Shown one piece after another: positions 10,955-22,989 of a stretch of DNA of 64,000 nt. A program made the position numbers and the translations under genes. Position 1 is the stretch's first letter. Every line of letters begins with the position of its first letter. This DNA comes from Toxorhynchites rutilus septentrionalis (Eukaryota; Arthropoda; Insecta; Diptera; Culicidae). The notes beneath the pieces were generated by a model that saw only the letters and a list, made by a program, of their open reading frames with translations, ran no database searches and was not told the origin of the DNA. Where the stretch lies: the NCBI RefSeq assembly GCF_029784135.1, contig NC_073746.1:297917614-297981613 (forward strand). Reading direction: 5' to 3'.

Positions 10955-11167
10955 TTCCGAATGCGGGTTTTCTTATCGTCGCGAGCAGCTTTGCAAGCTA
11001 ACTCGATCACTTCGGCGGCCGAAACTATATAACGCCGGCTAGGTGGACTGGTGCACTGGTACTAACGCGCTCGGCCTAGCTACCCTTGCGGGGAACTCCA
11101 GATCAACACGGTTCGAGCGGGATTTTGCCTTTCCCTTCACTTTTCCTCCTTTACCATGTCCAGACAT
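10955..11167 (-). pseudogene. Histone H2A 5' fragment inside transposon copy B
   Basis: On the minus strand an ATG at 11167 opens MSGHGKGGKVKGKAKSRSNR, an almost perfect H2A N-terminus. It is followed by VDLEFP, then a deletion of the GRIHRLL region and RKG-like, AER-like and LAKLL/KTR-like remnants in changed frames. Upstream sequence (11170-11290) looks like an insect histone leader. A TTAAAAA box lies near 11270 and a TCATTC start-like motif about 30 bp downstream. The start region is better preserved than in copy A, but the gene is plainly broken. Confidence 0.78.
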
Positions 11168-11684
11168 GGCTGCTTGGGTTGGTTTGTTGATTTGTTGTGA
11201 TGCGAACCGATGTGGTGTACGGTTTGAATGAGAATGATCGTTACGGCAGCGGAGCGGGGATTTTTAAGCTGACTGGCTGGCTCGAGAATTACGCATGTGT
11301 GAGACTGCGACCAATGTTTCGTTCATTTTTTTCTTTTTCCTTTCCAATCGTGCTTCATTGTATTTCGCTGCTGCTCTGATTGCCCGTTTTGGTCGGTACG
11401 ATTTGAGAAGCACAAAATGGACCAATCAAAAATGGGCACATAGTGCATTTTGACAATGCTTGATATTTCAAAATTATTCAATTATTTATCTCAAGAAAAA
11501 TGAAATGTTATTCGTTATGATAGATGCGTGGATATATTTTCTATCAATTGATGCAAAAACCTTTGCGATCTATTGAGAAATGCTCGAGTTATAAGCGTTC
11601 CAAATCTTGCATTTTTCCTACTTGTTCAGTGTCTAGATTTCCATTTCACCCCCTATATCTTCCGGTTAGACGTAGTCCTACGTC

Positions 11685-12170
11685 AAAAGGGGTGGCCTCG
11701 GTGCGCAATGTCAACAAATGCGCCCGAGTGCTTTTATACACTAGTGACGACTACTGTGTTCCTTACCATGCAACGGATCGCTTCCCATATTGTTTATCTT
11801 ATCTTGGTTGAATGAGTGTAATCAACCTTGCGAAGATAACTATTCAAGCATCTGTAAGTATCGAACTGATTAGGTAACAGCAATAATATAACAATATTCG
11901 GAGTAATGTTTCTGCAATTTTGGTTCACCTGCAGAGAAGCGTGCAACTAAACCGCATTAAATTATTTGTGAGAAGGACAACGATCACATTTTATTCAATC
12001 TTACAATTTAAATCGCTGTCTTGTTAACGAGTAATTTAGGGTCATTTAAAACGTTGAGTGCCAGGGTTTTATAGCGATTCTATGGAAATTTTTAAACGTA
12101 TTAAGGCCATCGTTTCTTATCGTAGTGAAAAATATTTTTGTTCGAAAGGGAATGCTTATAAGCTTATCAG
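11685..12170. other. No recognisable gene
   Basis: AT-rich sequence without a supported gene or repeat. It separates copy B from a small inverted-repeat element. Confidence 0.4.
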
Positions 12171-12383
12171 CCCTATTCTGTATTCCGACGGATTTCCATT
12201 TCGCTCGAAACCAATATTTCGTTCAAGTTATAATTTTACATTCCCTGTTTCGTACGTTTTGCCCTTTTATTTTTCGAAGAGCAACAGATGGAATGAAATG
12301 TAAAAACAACTCGAACGGAATACAGAATGGAATTTTATCAAGTCATTCGAAATATTTCGAATCGATCGAAATACAGAATAGGG
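12171..12383. mobile_element. MITE-like element, about 213 bp
   Basis: Terminal inverted repeats CCCTATTCTGTATT(C/T)CG begin at 12171 and end at 12383, with GAA-rich inverted sequence between them. No clear target duplication is seen. Confidence 0.55.
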
Positions 12384-12567
12384 GTGTATATGCTTATATT
12401 AGTTACGTTTATTATCATATGTTATACTGTCAGTCAGCGGTGACTGACGTGGCGGTCAACGTGTTAAAGAGTACCCAAGTTTGGATAACATGGTGTTTAT
12501 AATTCAAACATATCATGTACAAAACATACCACCCGTTGTCGCAGTATAGCTTTTCGTTTCTTTTTCA

Positions 12568-12750
12568 TGCACAGAAAAAAATAATTCCTTCTATAACATT
12601 TCTTTGTAGAATACTTTTTCATAGAAAGTAACTAGAAATTTACACATTTTGCTAGTATGATTAAATACTCCATAGGTTTTTCCCGTGAAAAGAAAACATT
12701 CTCTGAATAAAAAGAAGGTTTCTATGAGAATTTTTTTTCTCCGTGCATGT
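12568..12750. mobile_element. MITE-like element with TGCAC(A/G)GAGAAAAAAA ends
   Basis: GCACAGAAAAAAATAATTCC at the left is the inverted counterpart of GAATTTTTTTTCTCCGTGC at the right. The interior is AT-rich and non-coding. Confidence 0.55.
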
Positions 12751-12839
12751 TACCAATTGAAGTCTGGGGAACCGAGTGCACAGCGGGGCGGCGCCATACA
12801 AATGCTGGCCAAATAAATAAATAAATACCCAAATGCATG

Positions 12840-13445
12840 TTTTCAGAAAGGTATACACTAGGGTGCCAATGAAAATCTCGAATTTCAAGAAGTTGCCCCA
12901 TAAAAAATGTTCACCACCTCGAAAAAACAGCCTATGCAAAATATCTGCTCAATCGGACTTAAGGGAGAGCGGCGCAAAGCGATCAAAGTTTGAGTTTTTT
13001 GAAAATCGAAAAATCACCCTCCCGCCTTGGATGATTTTTCTATTCGGGAATCGGGGTTTTCGGAAAAAATGTTGATGCCAAATGTCGTACAATTGCATGA
13101 AACATCGAGATCTAGTGTCATCTCGGGAAAAAAAATTTTTGGTCAGAAATCAACACTTTGGGACTTTTGGGATTTTTTTTCGGACTACGAGACGAAACAT
13201 ATAGTTTTGGGTGCCAATAAAAATAATTACCCCGATTTTTCATTTGGAACTTGATGCGAAATGTTGATTTGCACGATAAAATACCCTCTGCAAAACATTA
13301 ACTCATTCGAACTTAATTTTTTAGCGCCTAATTTAGGTTTTTTGAAAACCAAAAAAGAACCGGAAATTGGGGAAACCCCAGAAACTGAACAATAGTATAT
13401 GCCTATCAGTGCAAGTGAGAAAAGTGTAAGGGTAAGATAACCTTT
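12840..13445. repeat. Degenerate dispersed repeat with two related blocks
   Basis: GGGTGCCAATGAAAAT near 12860 and GGGTGCCAATAAAAAT near 13210 each begin a block that continues with a TTGATG(C/T)(C/G)AAATGT(C/T)G-type motif and a CTCAATCGGACTTAA- or CTCATTCGAACTTAA-type motif. It looks like a duplicated, non-coding repeat of unknown class. Confidence 0.4.
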
Positions 13446-13467
13446 TCGTGAACGGATTATCTGGAGA

Positions 13468-13568
13468 GGGGCTGTCCACATACCACATACCAAGTATGAT
13501 TTCGGACAACCCCCTCCCCCTCCGTGGACATGCGTGGATATTCCTTATACCCCTCCCCCCGAGTGGTG
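13468..13568 (+). mobile_element. GTCCAC-palindrome MITE, copy 1
   Basis: GGGGCTGTCCACATACCAC is followed by CCCCCTCCCCCTCCGTGGAC and GCGTGGATATT. Related copies are at 16923-17033, 61694-61795 and 63850-63962. The family is short, C-rich on one strand, and built from repeated GTGGAC/GTCCAC palindromes. Confidence 0.6.
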
Positions 13569-14180
13569 AAAAATCTTGAAGGATAATTATGTCTAATAAT
13601 GATTTTATATTATAATGATTAATTTTAGCTGGAATATCACCTGCAGTATCACCGTGATCGATGATTTCGTTGACCTATAAAACTTAATTCTTAGAGTAAG
13701 ACTGCAATATCTGAAGATTAAGGCGGGTGGAGTCTTAAGAGCGCACTAGAACCGTTGACTGGGGCGTTGATTTTTATACGTTCAGCTACGAGCAGTACTT
13801 GTTGGAATTCGAGACTAGTTGCTTGGTAGAAGCTCATAATACACATTTTTTTCAGTCCCACCTGACCCAGACTTTCTTTTCCTTCAGGCGAAAACCTGGT
13901 TCGGGATTCTAGTCACTTGCCCAAGATTTTTTTTTAGCTCTGCTTTTCACAATTCGCAACAAATATTATCGTAGCGTTTATGAAACGAATTGCTGATTGA
14001 GATGCGTTCCTTCAAATGTTTTTCGATAAAACAAACCCTTATTCCGGAATTCGATTAGATTTGAAATTGGCACAATGTTGCATCCTTTAGTCTGATCGAG
14101 CCAAATCCTAACGGGTTGTACAAATGTTGCAACCTTGGATTGCAGAATGCAAAAGTTGATATCGTTCCGATTTTTTTTTT
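13569..14180. other. No recognisable gene
   Basis: Non-coding AT-rich sequence between repeats. It ends in a T-run (14171-14180) that is the insertion site of copy D. Confidence 0.4.
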
Positions 14181-15731
14181 GACGTGGGACTACGTCTAAC
14201 CGGAATATATAGGGGGTAAAATGAAAACCTAAATACAGAACATGCAGGATATAATGCAAGATTTCGAATGCTTATAACTCAAACATTTCTTACTGGATCG
14301 GAAAGATGTTTGCATCAATTGATAGGAAATATTTCTACGCATCTATCGCAATTAATAAAATGTTATTTTTCATTAGATAAACAATTGGATAAATGTAAAA
14401 TGTTAAGCGTTACCTAAACGCTCTAACTGCCAAGTTTTGATTGGCCCGATTAACGGTTTCCCCATCACAGCCATCAAAACCAAGCAGCCTTGGGGAAATC
14501 GGCATTGCAAATACATGGAAGAAAGGGGACTTTTGTTCTCACCGAAATATGTTCCCTAACACAGACTTCAAAACCAAGCAGCGTTGGAGTAATCGGCATT
14601 GCAAATACATGAAGGTAGGGAGAGCTTTTATTCCCACCGAAATGTGTTCCCTAACAAAGATTCCAAAACTAAGGTACCTGGGGGAAATCGGCATTGCAAA
14701 TAAATGCAAGTCGGGGGTATTTTTGTCCCGACTGAAATGTATTTCCCTAACACAGACTTCAAATCCATGGAGCGTGTTGAAATTGCCATTGCAAAATCAT
14801 GCAGGTCGTGGGTATTTTTGTTCCGATTGAAATGTGTTTCCCTAACACAGACTTCAAATCCATGGAGTGTGTGAAAATTGTCAAGATGTGTGGGGAAATC
14901 GGTTTTGCAAAAGAATGCGAAATGCGAGCACTTTTATACTCGCTTGCCTTTGTACAGTCTAGAATATGTTTCCCTAACACGGTCTTCTAAACTAAGGAAC
15001 CTGGGAAAATCTTTCAGACACTAGAGGCGAATGAACATTCAAGTTTAAAGCATCTGTAGTATAAAAACTAGAAGTTGATGTTGTTGATTCATGCAAGCCG
15101 GGGATACTTCTGCACCCGTATGTTTTGTTTTGCTCTCAAAAAAGCGTTCTCCTAACACGGATTACAAAAAGTTACGAACACAACGCTTTGGCTCCGTTAT
15201 TCAAGATTGCATTGAAGGATATGCCTTCAAATCCTCTACTCACTGAATTTCTACGCATACCATTCGATGATTAGGCAAAATGTTGATAACCGTTTACTGC
15301 GATAACGCCTATTGATTAAACAATGTGCGTTCGACGTACATGTCAAAATCGAAATTGAGTGCCTGAAGTTCATCAAATCCAGCAAATTCGCAGTTCGAGA
15401 AGTACGTACACTTGAGAGATGCAAACTTCAGAGGGAAATGTAAAATAAAATAATCGTTCGATAATTCTTCCGTTCATATATTTTGTCCTAGGAATCATAC
15501 CTAACGTAAAAGAACTTTCATTTAATTTACTTGTAACGGATAAAATTATCTATCACAATGTATGAATTGACCTTACATGGCATTTATTCAGTCTTTTTAC
15601 TCACAAAGCAAATAAATTGAATTCAATTGAATTCGGAAATTGTTTCATTCAATCAAAAGTTTAATCAACACAAACAAATGATTACTAAGCTAAGGTAGTC
15701 CCACGTCAACCTTGCGGTTATATCATAGGTA
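14181..15731 (-). mobile_element. Hairpin-ended DNA transposon copy D (reverse orientation to copy C)
   Basis: The left edge GACGTGGGACTACGTC follows a T-run. The right edge, read on the minus strand, is GGGTGGGTTATACC, a spacer, then GATATAACC and TTGACGTGGGACTAC. The subterminal 550 bp (about 15160-15715) match 9360-9900 in reverse complement. It contains the same tandem array as copy C and no reading frame. Confidence 0.75.
14550..14990 (-). repeat. Tandem array with unit of about 95 bp inside copy D
   Basis: CCCTAACACAGACTTC-type blocks recur near 14560, 14654, 14750, 14845 and 14977, with spacings of 94, 96, 95 and 132. This is the same unit as the array at 10095-10500. Confidence 0.82.
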
Positions 15732-15756
15732 TAACCCACCCATTTTATCCCAACAG

Positions 15757-16249
15757 TTTATTTTTTTAGGCTCATTTAGCAATTCAGCTGTAACAGAGCC
15801 GAATTCATTTGTACATTTTTTATCTTAAGATAACTTTTGTTGTATATTACACTGTTACCATTTTGAGGCATAAGAGTATCGCTATCTATCGATAAACATT
15901 TGTTTTATCTAGAACACAGTAGCCCTTTTAGGTACAAGAGAATTCCTATTCTATCGATGCACAACACACGTCTCCGGCGTAAGAATATTGCTATTGTTCG
16001 AATGTTCACAGCGGGACTGTTGATATGAGGCTTCCTTTGTTGCGTTATTAATAGTGCCAATTACCGATGCAGCAGACTGAAAATGTGAACGGTAAGGGAC
16101 TGGGATTACCGACACATGATGATTGTTGCGTGGACATTGTAGCTAGAATAACACACTAAGATGGTCAGTTGAGGGGCCCTGAGTTATTAGCTCATGATCG
16201 TTCGCTTAGTAGCATCCACACGCATCCAATTAGGCTACGAAGACCCCCT
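15757..16249 (-). mobile_element. tRNA-derived SINE (Gecko-like; name tentative), near full length
   Basis: On the minus strand a tRNA-like head GGGGGTCTTCGTAGCCTAAT is followed by an arm with TACTAAGCGAACGATCATGA. A body and a region of degenerate repeats with CGTAAGAATATT- or TAAGAGTAT-type blocks follow, ending near GAGCCTAAAAAAATAAA. A second copy lies at 39055-39395 and a 3' fragment at 29525-29750. Confidence 0.68.
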
Positions 16250-16269
16250 AATATCGTTCGGATTGCGAT

Positions 16270-16460
16270 ATGTAAAATCCGATCGGGTTTCGAAATATTT
16301 TTTAATAGGTAGTCCATACATGGAAGCGTTTTTCGCACCCATACTTATCAGGTGCTCATGAATGGTGGTTTTATACAACGCATCTACTAGTTCATTTGTC
16401 GTGTACCGAGGATTATTCTTGAGAAGTGTTTCAATTTGATTGTCATTAGTAGTAGCATGG
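16270..16460 (-). pseudogene. mariner-like transposase fragment (helix-turn-helix part)
   Basis: One minus-strand frame reads IETLLKNNPRYTTNELVDAL and then TTIHEHLISMGA. This resembles the second helix-turn-helix of mariner transposases (NPRxTTRELAxxL ... TIxxHLxxxG). It is a short isolated piece; no terminal repeats could be tied to it. Confidence 0.45.
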
Positions 16461-16922
16461 ACTTTTCAGACAACCCAAGAAACAGATCTCCAGAGATACG
16501 GTCCGTGTACCTATGTAATAATTTTTTGTTCGTTTCAAAACCTTAAGAGATGTGGAAAAATGAAAACAAAGCCGTTTTAAGAGCTGAAGCTGAATCGAAA
16601 CCCGCACTTAAGTCTTCATTTTCAATACTACTAAAATTCCACATTTTTTTGTATCTTTGGAAGTATTTACCCTGACGGAATCCATGGTCCTCTATTACCG
16701 ATTCAACAAAAATTACCGATCCGAGTTCATGTGCGTTTCTTTCAAAATATACATTTCAGGGAAAAAGTTAAGTCTTATGAAAAAAATATGGATGTTTGAC
16801 CAGGCAGCACTCTCAGGCAACTCAGTCTTTTTATTGATGAATACAGAATGTTCAGGGCCCAATATAGTTTAAAAAATCTTATAAATACAGAACAGATTTA
16901 CTTAAAAATGTATTTGAAGATT

Positions 16923-17033
16923 CCACGTGGACATTATCTAAACCCCCTTCCCCCTCACCGTGGACAAGCGTGGACATTTTCATAACCCCTACCTCCCCTA
17001 AAGTTGTCCACGTGGTATGTGGACAGCCCCAGA
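16923..17033 (-). mobile_element. GTCCAC-palindrome MITE, copy 2
   Basis: CCACGTGGACATT at the left, a central CCGTGGACAAGCGTGGACAT, and GTTGTCCACGTGGTATGTGG then ACAGCCCC at the right. It is the best-preserved palindromic copy of the family. Confidence 0.65.
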
Positions 17034-17272
17034 GTAGTTTGGTTTGAATTGTCTGTTTTCTTTCTCATTATATTCCTTATATTCCTAAAGCTGGAAGCTT
17101 GGTTGGCATCCATCGTCATTCAGCAACGTTGTCTCCAGCAGCTTACGCACAAGAAAGGCAACGAACTGACTGTACCTTCGATGATCGGAGTTTCACTAGC
17201 ACAAGACGTTACGAGCATCAATCCAGAAGAACCGTTGCGATATTTTGTATCATGTGCTATCATGCGTTACTA
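17034..17272. other. Short open frame region, unrecognised
   Basis: Frames read through 17004-17276 and 17099-17434, with pieces such as QQLTHKKGNELTVPSMIGVS. I do not recognise them. No splice sites or conserved motif support a gene. Confidence 0.25.
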
Positions 17273-18017
<745 letters not shown>

Positions 18018-18304
18018 TTTCTACACGAAGAATGTCTCAACATGCATCGTATATGGAACATTAAATGCATGCATTTAAACGTCTATCTTCTAGCTTGCTA
18101 AATATAAGACTAAAAATGAATTCAAATTTAGACCAAATGTTTCGGTATTTCCCAGGATAAATATAAAATAATTTGAATAAAAACATATTTCTTAACCATA
18201 AACCGCAATCGTAACAAGATTTAATGCAAAATTTCAATTGAATGATTCCCAATCATTAGCACCCAATCATAGAAGGCGAAGCGAATCATTAGCTGAATCT
18301 CAGA

Positions 18305-20697
18305 ATGGGCGAGTCCAGCGGTCTATCAGGCGCAGAATGTGGATCTTCCACGGCCGAGGACACACACAGCAAAGACGAGGATCCTGTCCGTAATCTTTTG
18401 GAGCCATTTAGAAATCTTCTTGGCCCCGGTATGAGCCATATGACCGATATGACGAAACGGTACAGTCCCGCGTTCCCGTACCCCAAGGACAGACCGGCTT
18501 CACCAGCGGAATTGAAAAAGCTGGTTTTGAACAGCGAACGGATACGAACAATGGTTGAAAAGGTATGTAGTGAAATCGGTGCCACGAACATTTTAATTGA
18601 TTATGTGTTTTGTCCGTTTTTAGGAATCGCAGGGTGATTCGAAGAAAGCAGCCGTGACGATGAATCTTGTGAAAAACATTCTGAACGAAATTGGACTGGA
18701 TGAAAGTTTGCCGATTATTCGCACACTTGGGACGATTTTGAACTTCATCTTCAGTCGAATCCTCACCGGGATGCATGTTAATGAGGAGAAGTTGGAGAAG
18801 GTATGATGGTTTTAGTTTCACTGCTTCAAAAGTACGAATTGATGAACTGACTTTCAGCTAAAATCCAGATTCGGCAAACAAACCGTGTTATATTTACCCA
18901 GTCACCGAAGTTACGGCGACTTTATACTCATGTCGTATGTTTCGTTCTGCCACAACATCGCGATTCCGGGAATCGCTGCCGGTATGGACTTTTACTCGAT
19001 GGCGTTTATGGGAAACATCTTGCGGAACACTGGTGCGTTCTATATGCGTCGGAGTTTCGGGAACGATCGGATCTACTGGATTATCTTCAAGGAGTATATG
19101 CGCCAGCTGATGCGAGCCTACGATAGTGGGGTGGAATTTTTCCTGGAGGGCACCCGTAGTAGGAGTAATAAGGCGCTCACGCCCAAAATTGGACTGCTGT
19201 CGATGGCGTTGGAGCCACTGTTTATGGGAGAGGTACCGGACGTGCTGGTAGTGCCTGTTAGTGTGTCTTACGATCGACCTCTGGAGGAACACTTGTTTGT
19301 TTATGAATTGTTGGGGGTTCCAAAACCGAAAGAGTCGACCAAAGGTCTGCTGAAGGCTATGAGTATACTTAAGGACAATTATGGCTCGATTTATTTCGAG
19401 TATGGTGATCCAATTTCGGTCAAGGAATACTTTGGAGCAGATCTAAATCGATTCCAGCATGCAGCTAATCCCAGCCATGTGCAAACACTGACGAAATCGG
19501 AATTGGCGTTGATTCAGAACTTGGCCTTCGATGTTGTTCATTTACAACAGGAGAAAATAGTTCTCACTACATTCCATCTGATATCGATCTATTATAACTA
19601 CCAAAAATATTTAGGGAAGCCTGTTACCTTGACGGAACTGATCGAAGGATTGAGTTTCATGTTGGATATTTTTAAGGATCTCGGGGCGGTAACAACGATT
19701 CAAAAAGTCGGTCATCTAGAAGAAGACAGAGAGCTGATACGTGCTAGTATCATTGAAGCTCTTGCCGTGCATCGAAATATTCTTCAACTAACGACGGATG
19801 ATGTACTCGTAATTACCAAATCTCATTACGATTTTAGCCAAGTGGACAAGCGGAAACTCAAAGGCCACAACCTGTCGGATGTTGTAATGAAACTGTCTGT
19901 GCCAATTTTCACCCTGCAGTTGTACTGCAACCCTTGCCTTCATTGGTTGGCACAACCAGCGCTGGTGCTGCTGGCGGCTAAGAAGTTGTCCCGAGAGGGA
20001 GAAGTACGCTTGAGCGAGTTAAAAGAAGCAGTTGGTGAGCTAAGGAATCTATATGCGAGTGAGTTTGTACTCCACGCTCGAAGAGAGCAACGAGAATTTG
20101 ATGCGACAGTAGCACACTTGATAAAGTTTGGTTTGATGGCACAAGGTTCGGATGAATCAGTAGTGTGCTTGTTGTTAAACAGTGGGAACGAAAATGTGTA
20201 TCTGAGCTCAGTGGGACCGTTTGTTTGCTGCTATTTACAAATTACCACCGTACTATTGAATAAGGTAGGTGAAATGGCTCATAAAATTAACTTCTGTCTT
20301 TTCAAATATTCATACATTTTTTCAGCTCTCCGAATCACCTTTCAAAGAAAAAGACTATCTAGCTAAAGTACAAGAATTCGTTGAACAACTTCTGCTGCGG
20401 AAAGATAAAAATGTTCATCCCTATTGCCTCTCGTTAGACAGCATCAGTCTGGCGCTGCACTCTTTGGTCGCGTTGGATGCCATCAGCAAAACGAAAGAGT
20501 ATACCAGCCATATAGATCTGCGCCAGAAAACATCAAATCATCTCAAACATAATTTTCTTTCTAGAAACGACGCAACGCTGTTTAGCATCGATCCCAGCCG
20601 AATCCACACCCTGAACGTGACACTGCAAGCGTACTGTGACGAGCTCCCGTTTGAGTATCTGACCTTCCAGGGGGCCGTGACGGAGTCCAAGTTGTAG
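18305..20697 (+). CDS. GNPAT: Dihydroxyacetone-phosphate acyltransferase (GNPAT)
   Basis: The enzyme acylates dihydroxyacetone phosphate with acyl-CoA in peroxisomes, the first step of ether-lipid synthesis. Exons: 18305-18562, 18624-18800, 18858-20264 and 20326-20697, all joined in phase 0 with GT/AG introns of 57-61 bp. The product is 737 aa; the human protein is 680 aa. The acyltransferase block I HRSYGD lies at residues 161-166, followed by GAFYMRRSF (about 204-212), EGTRSRSNK (about 242-250) and VPVSVSYDRP (about 280). The protein ends in SKL, a canonical type 1 peroxisomal signal. I chose the first ATG that opens into the conserved N-terminal region. All key residues are present. The gene is flanked by transposons on both sides. 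Confidence 0.95.
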
Positions 20698-21281
20698 AAT
20701 TGGCTCCCGACGCCAGCTGATCGATCGAGGAATTTCCTCCAGCTGGTTCGTCTGGTATTCGCCATTGTGATGAGATTGCTGCAGTGCATTTTGCGCTTAG
20801 TGCGGCTGGTTGGATTGCGAGCGCTCGCCGCAATCCGGTGGAGATAGTTACCCTATCCGCGCGGCGCTTGAATGAACACACGGTGTATTGTATGTATGAA
20901 GAGGGATGTTTTCAGGTATGGTGTGTTGTGCAATTCGTGTTTATAACAAACTGTTGTTGGGAGCTTGCGTAATAGGTATGCGATTATGTATACTCATAAT
21001 AATTATGTTTCCCTTAGGTCAATATGCGATATGTATTAAAAACTAGACTTCAAATAAGTTGTGGATAACGTTACGAATGTATATAATCGATAGTAATTGT
21101 GCTTCTGTGTTTATCAAACGACTTCTCCAAATTGTATTGCTCACGTAGTATTCAATCAAGTAAAAATTAAATTATTTTACAACAATCGGTTCTAAGCGAT
21201 TATACACTGCTTCGAAATATGCCCAAAATTATATGAACATCGAAGAATCAGATCCCATCAACTTGTCTGTCTGGATAATTA
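20698..21281. other. GNPAT 3' flank; no other gene seen
   Basis: This probably holds the 3' UTR. An ATTAAA-type polyadenylation signal is possible near 21165-21175. The segment ends at the pogo-like element. Confidence 0.4.
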
Positions 21282-21892
21282 GGGCAGATAGGGGCAATAT
21301 GACCGGGGGCGGGGCGAAATGGGCCACAATGACATTTTTTTTCCAATAATTGTGTTAGAAATACTCTTATTAAGTATCTCCGTGAAAACCGTATTCAAAT
21401 TCAATTGTTTTATAAAGATACTAGCTGACCCGGCAAACTTCGTCCCGCCCAAAAAAATTTTTTTCGTTATCACATCCACGTTTTCTTACTAAGCGCACGT
21501 CCATGGGTCCAATAACAGAACTGTTCATTGATTGATCATCTAATCAACTCTTTAAAACTATTTTTTAATATAAAATTTCAACACTTCTACCAAAATTCGA
21601 CATTATAATATCAGATTATTCTCAGACACAATTCTCGTGCTAGATTTTTCATCCACTTTCAAATAACATGTTTCTTCGTTACATGGAACAAATGTTTGAT
21701 TCAGAAAATATGATAGACTGAAGACAGTCCTAAATCGGACAATTCCTTTCTCGAGTTTTGCTCTTATCAACCACATTTGGCGTTCCATTTTTATTTATAT
21801 AAGATAGAAGACGATATAGGAGTGCGTTTTATCACATTAAAATCCATTTCCACTTTCGAACGAAGATCAATTTTGTTACCGCAAACATCAAA

Positions 21893-22143
21893 TGGTCGGT
21901 ATTAAGTCAGAGGGGACCAAGTCGCAAAATTGAAAATTTCGAGTTATTGATTGCATTAGGTTAAGCATTTCGTGAGCTACATTTCAAATTAATCAGATTT
22001 GTAAAATCACGCGTACAGCAGAAATAACGTATCGAAATTGTTTCGAATGCGCAATGAAACCCCTTATAGCACCAAACTTCAAGCTCGTTTTTCTCGAAAT
22101 CATAAAAATGTCACATGGTCCGGTCTGATTTAACACCGACCAA
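21893..22143. mobile_element. MITE with TGGTCGGT ends, 251 bp
   Basis: TGGTCGGTATTAAGTCAGAG at the left is matched in reverse complement by CTGATTTAACACCGACCA at the right. The inverted similarity extends inwards to a shared ATTTCGAG. It is non-coding. Confidence 0.65.
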
Positions 22144-22147
22144 ATGG

Positions 22148-22402
22148 ACTAACAACGCTTGTCAACATGTTATTGTAGAACACATCCGAATTGAAACGCA
22201 CGTTTAGTTAACACTATTGAGAAGTTAATTTGAATGTACAGCTGAACAATTTCAACGCGTTGTTTAGGTGTGTATTGTTCCATGGTTAAAATTGTACTGA
22301 AATGACGCTTCCAACGCGGTATGACATTTGTTAATCTGACATCTCTGTCAAAAGTTATGGGGTTGCCAAATGCTTCCACTTTAAATGGCCCACCCTGTAT
22401 GA
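22148..22402 (-). pseudogene. Truncated ITm element: terminal repeat plus transposase N-terminus
   Basis: The minus strand begins with CAGGGTGGGCCATTTAAAG, a mariner-like end, and then encodes MEQYTPKQRVEIVQLYIQ, the typical start of a helix-turn-helix transposase domain. The frame is lost after about 35 residues, close to the MITE at 22143. Confidence 0.5.
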
Positions 22403-22579
22403 ATTTGTGTTTCATTTGTATGGCAGCGTGGCCACCCTCCACCCCCCTTAGAGAAGGGGGTGGAGTTTCGAATTATCATAAGAACCTTCCCTGACTCCAA
22501 AAACCCCTACATATTTTTTTATTTTCATGTCGATCGGTTGAGTAGTTTCCGAGTCCATAAGAATCAGATAGTGAAATGG

Positions 22580-22960
22580 TGTTTATCGACCTTTCAAAAG
22601 CGCCACCCAAAACTCTCACTTCGGACATCAGAAGCAATCTCCGCTGCCAGGGTTCAAAGATTTAATCGCCTTGCAGTCGGGAAATTCTACGATTTACTGG
22701 AGGACTTACAGCAGAAATACAACATTTCACCAGTGAGCCAATTCAACGTCGATGAGACATTAGTGATTCCAGTAACTATCTTTCATCAATAGGAGAAGGA
22801 AGTAAACTAAAAATTATTATCTTCATTCAACAGGTGCCAAAAATCCAAATCCTAGACATACGGGGAAAAAGGCAGATGTGCGCTATAACTTGAACTGAGT
22901 GCTGGGTGCTGAGCACGGAATAACGATTATACAATTTTCCACAGAACACTCTATGTTGCT
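22580..22960 (+). pseudogene. pogo/Tigger-like DDE transposase fragment
   Basis: The frame includes QKRHPKLSLRTSEAISAAR, FYDLLEDLQQKYNISP and FNVDETLVI. Together these match the end of the CENP-B-like DNA-binding region and the first catalytic Asp (NVDET) of pogo-group transposases. A possible continuation after 22832 (VPKIQILDIRGKRQ) corresponds to the next conserved block. It is then cut by the Tc1-like insertion at 22990. Confidence 0.62.
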
Positions 22961-22989
22961 ACTGTGGGACACAATTCAGTTCCTCTATA

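Larger units (their letters stand above)
8535..11684 (+). mobile_element. Hairpin-ended DNA transposon copy B with captured histone sequence
   Basis: The left tip has GGGTGGGTAATGTC, a hairpin (ATGTC/GACAT), then TGACGTAGGACTA. The right tip is the palindrome GACGTAGTCCTACGTC followed by AAAA. Copy B is interrupted by a related element at 9359-10775. The uninterrupted site can be read in copy A near 185-205, where TTTTGAAAAAAACCATTTCG (reverse complement) is continuous. It includes an H2A start region on the minus strand and two histone stem-loops. No transposase is seen. Confidence 0.72.
21421..22570 (-). repeat. Dispersed repeat remnants framing other insertions
   Basis: The left part starts CTAGCTGACCCGGCAAACTT, a motif seen at the end of an abundant insect repeat. 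The right part (22403-22570) contains ATACAAATGAAACACAAATT and GACTCGGAAACTACT-type blocks in reverse complement, homologous to 17595-17760. The class is uncertain. Confidence 0.45.

Noticed and set aside
10095..14990. Regularly spaced repeats considered as a CRISPR-like array
   Set aside because: Units are contiguous tandem repeats of about 95 bp without unique spacers, inside eukaryotic transposons.
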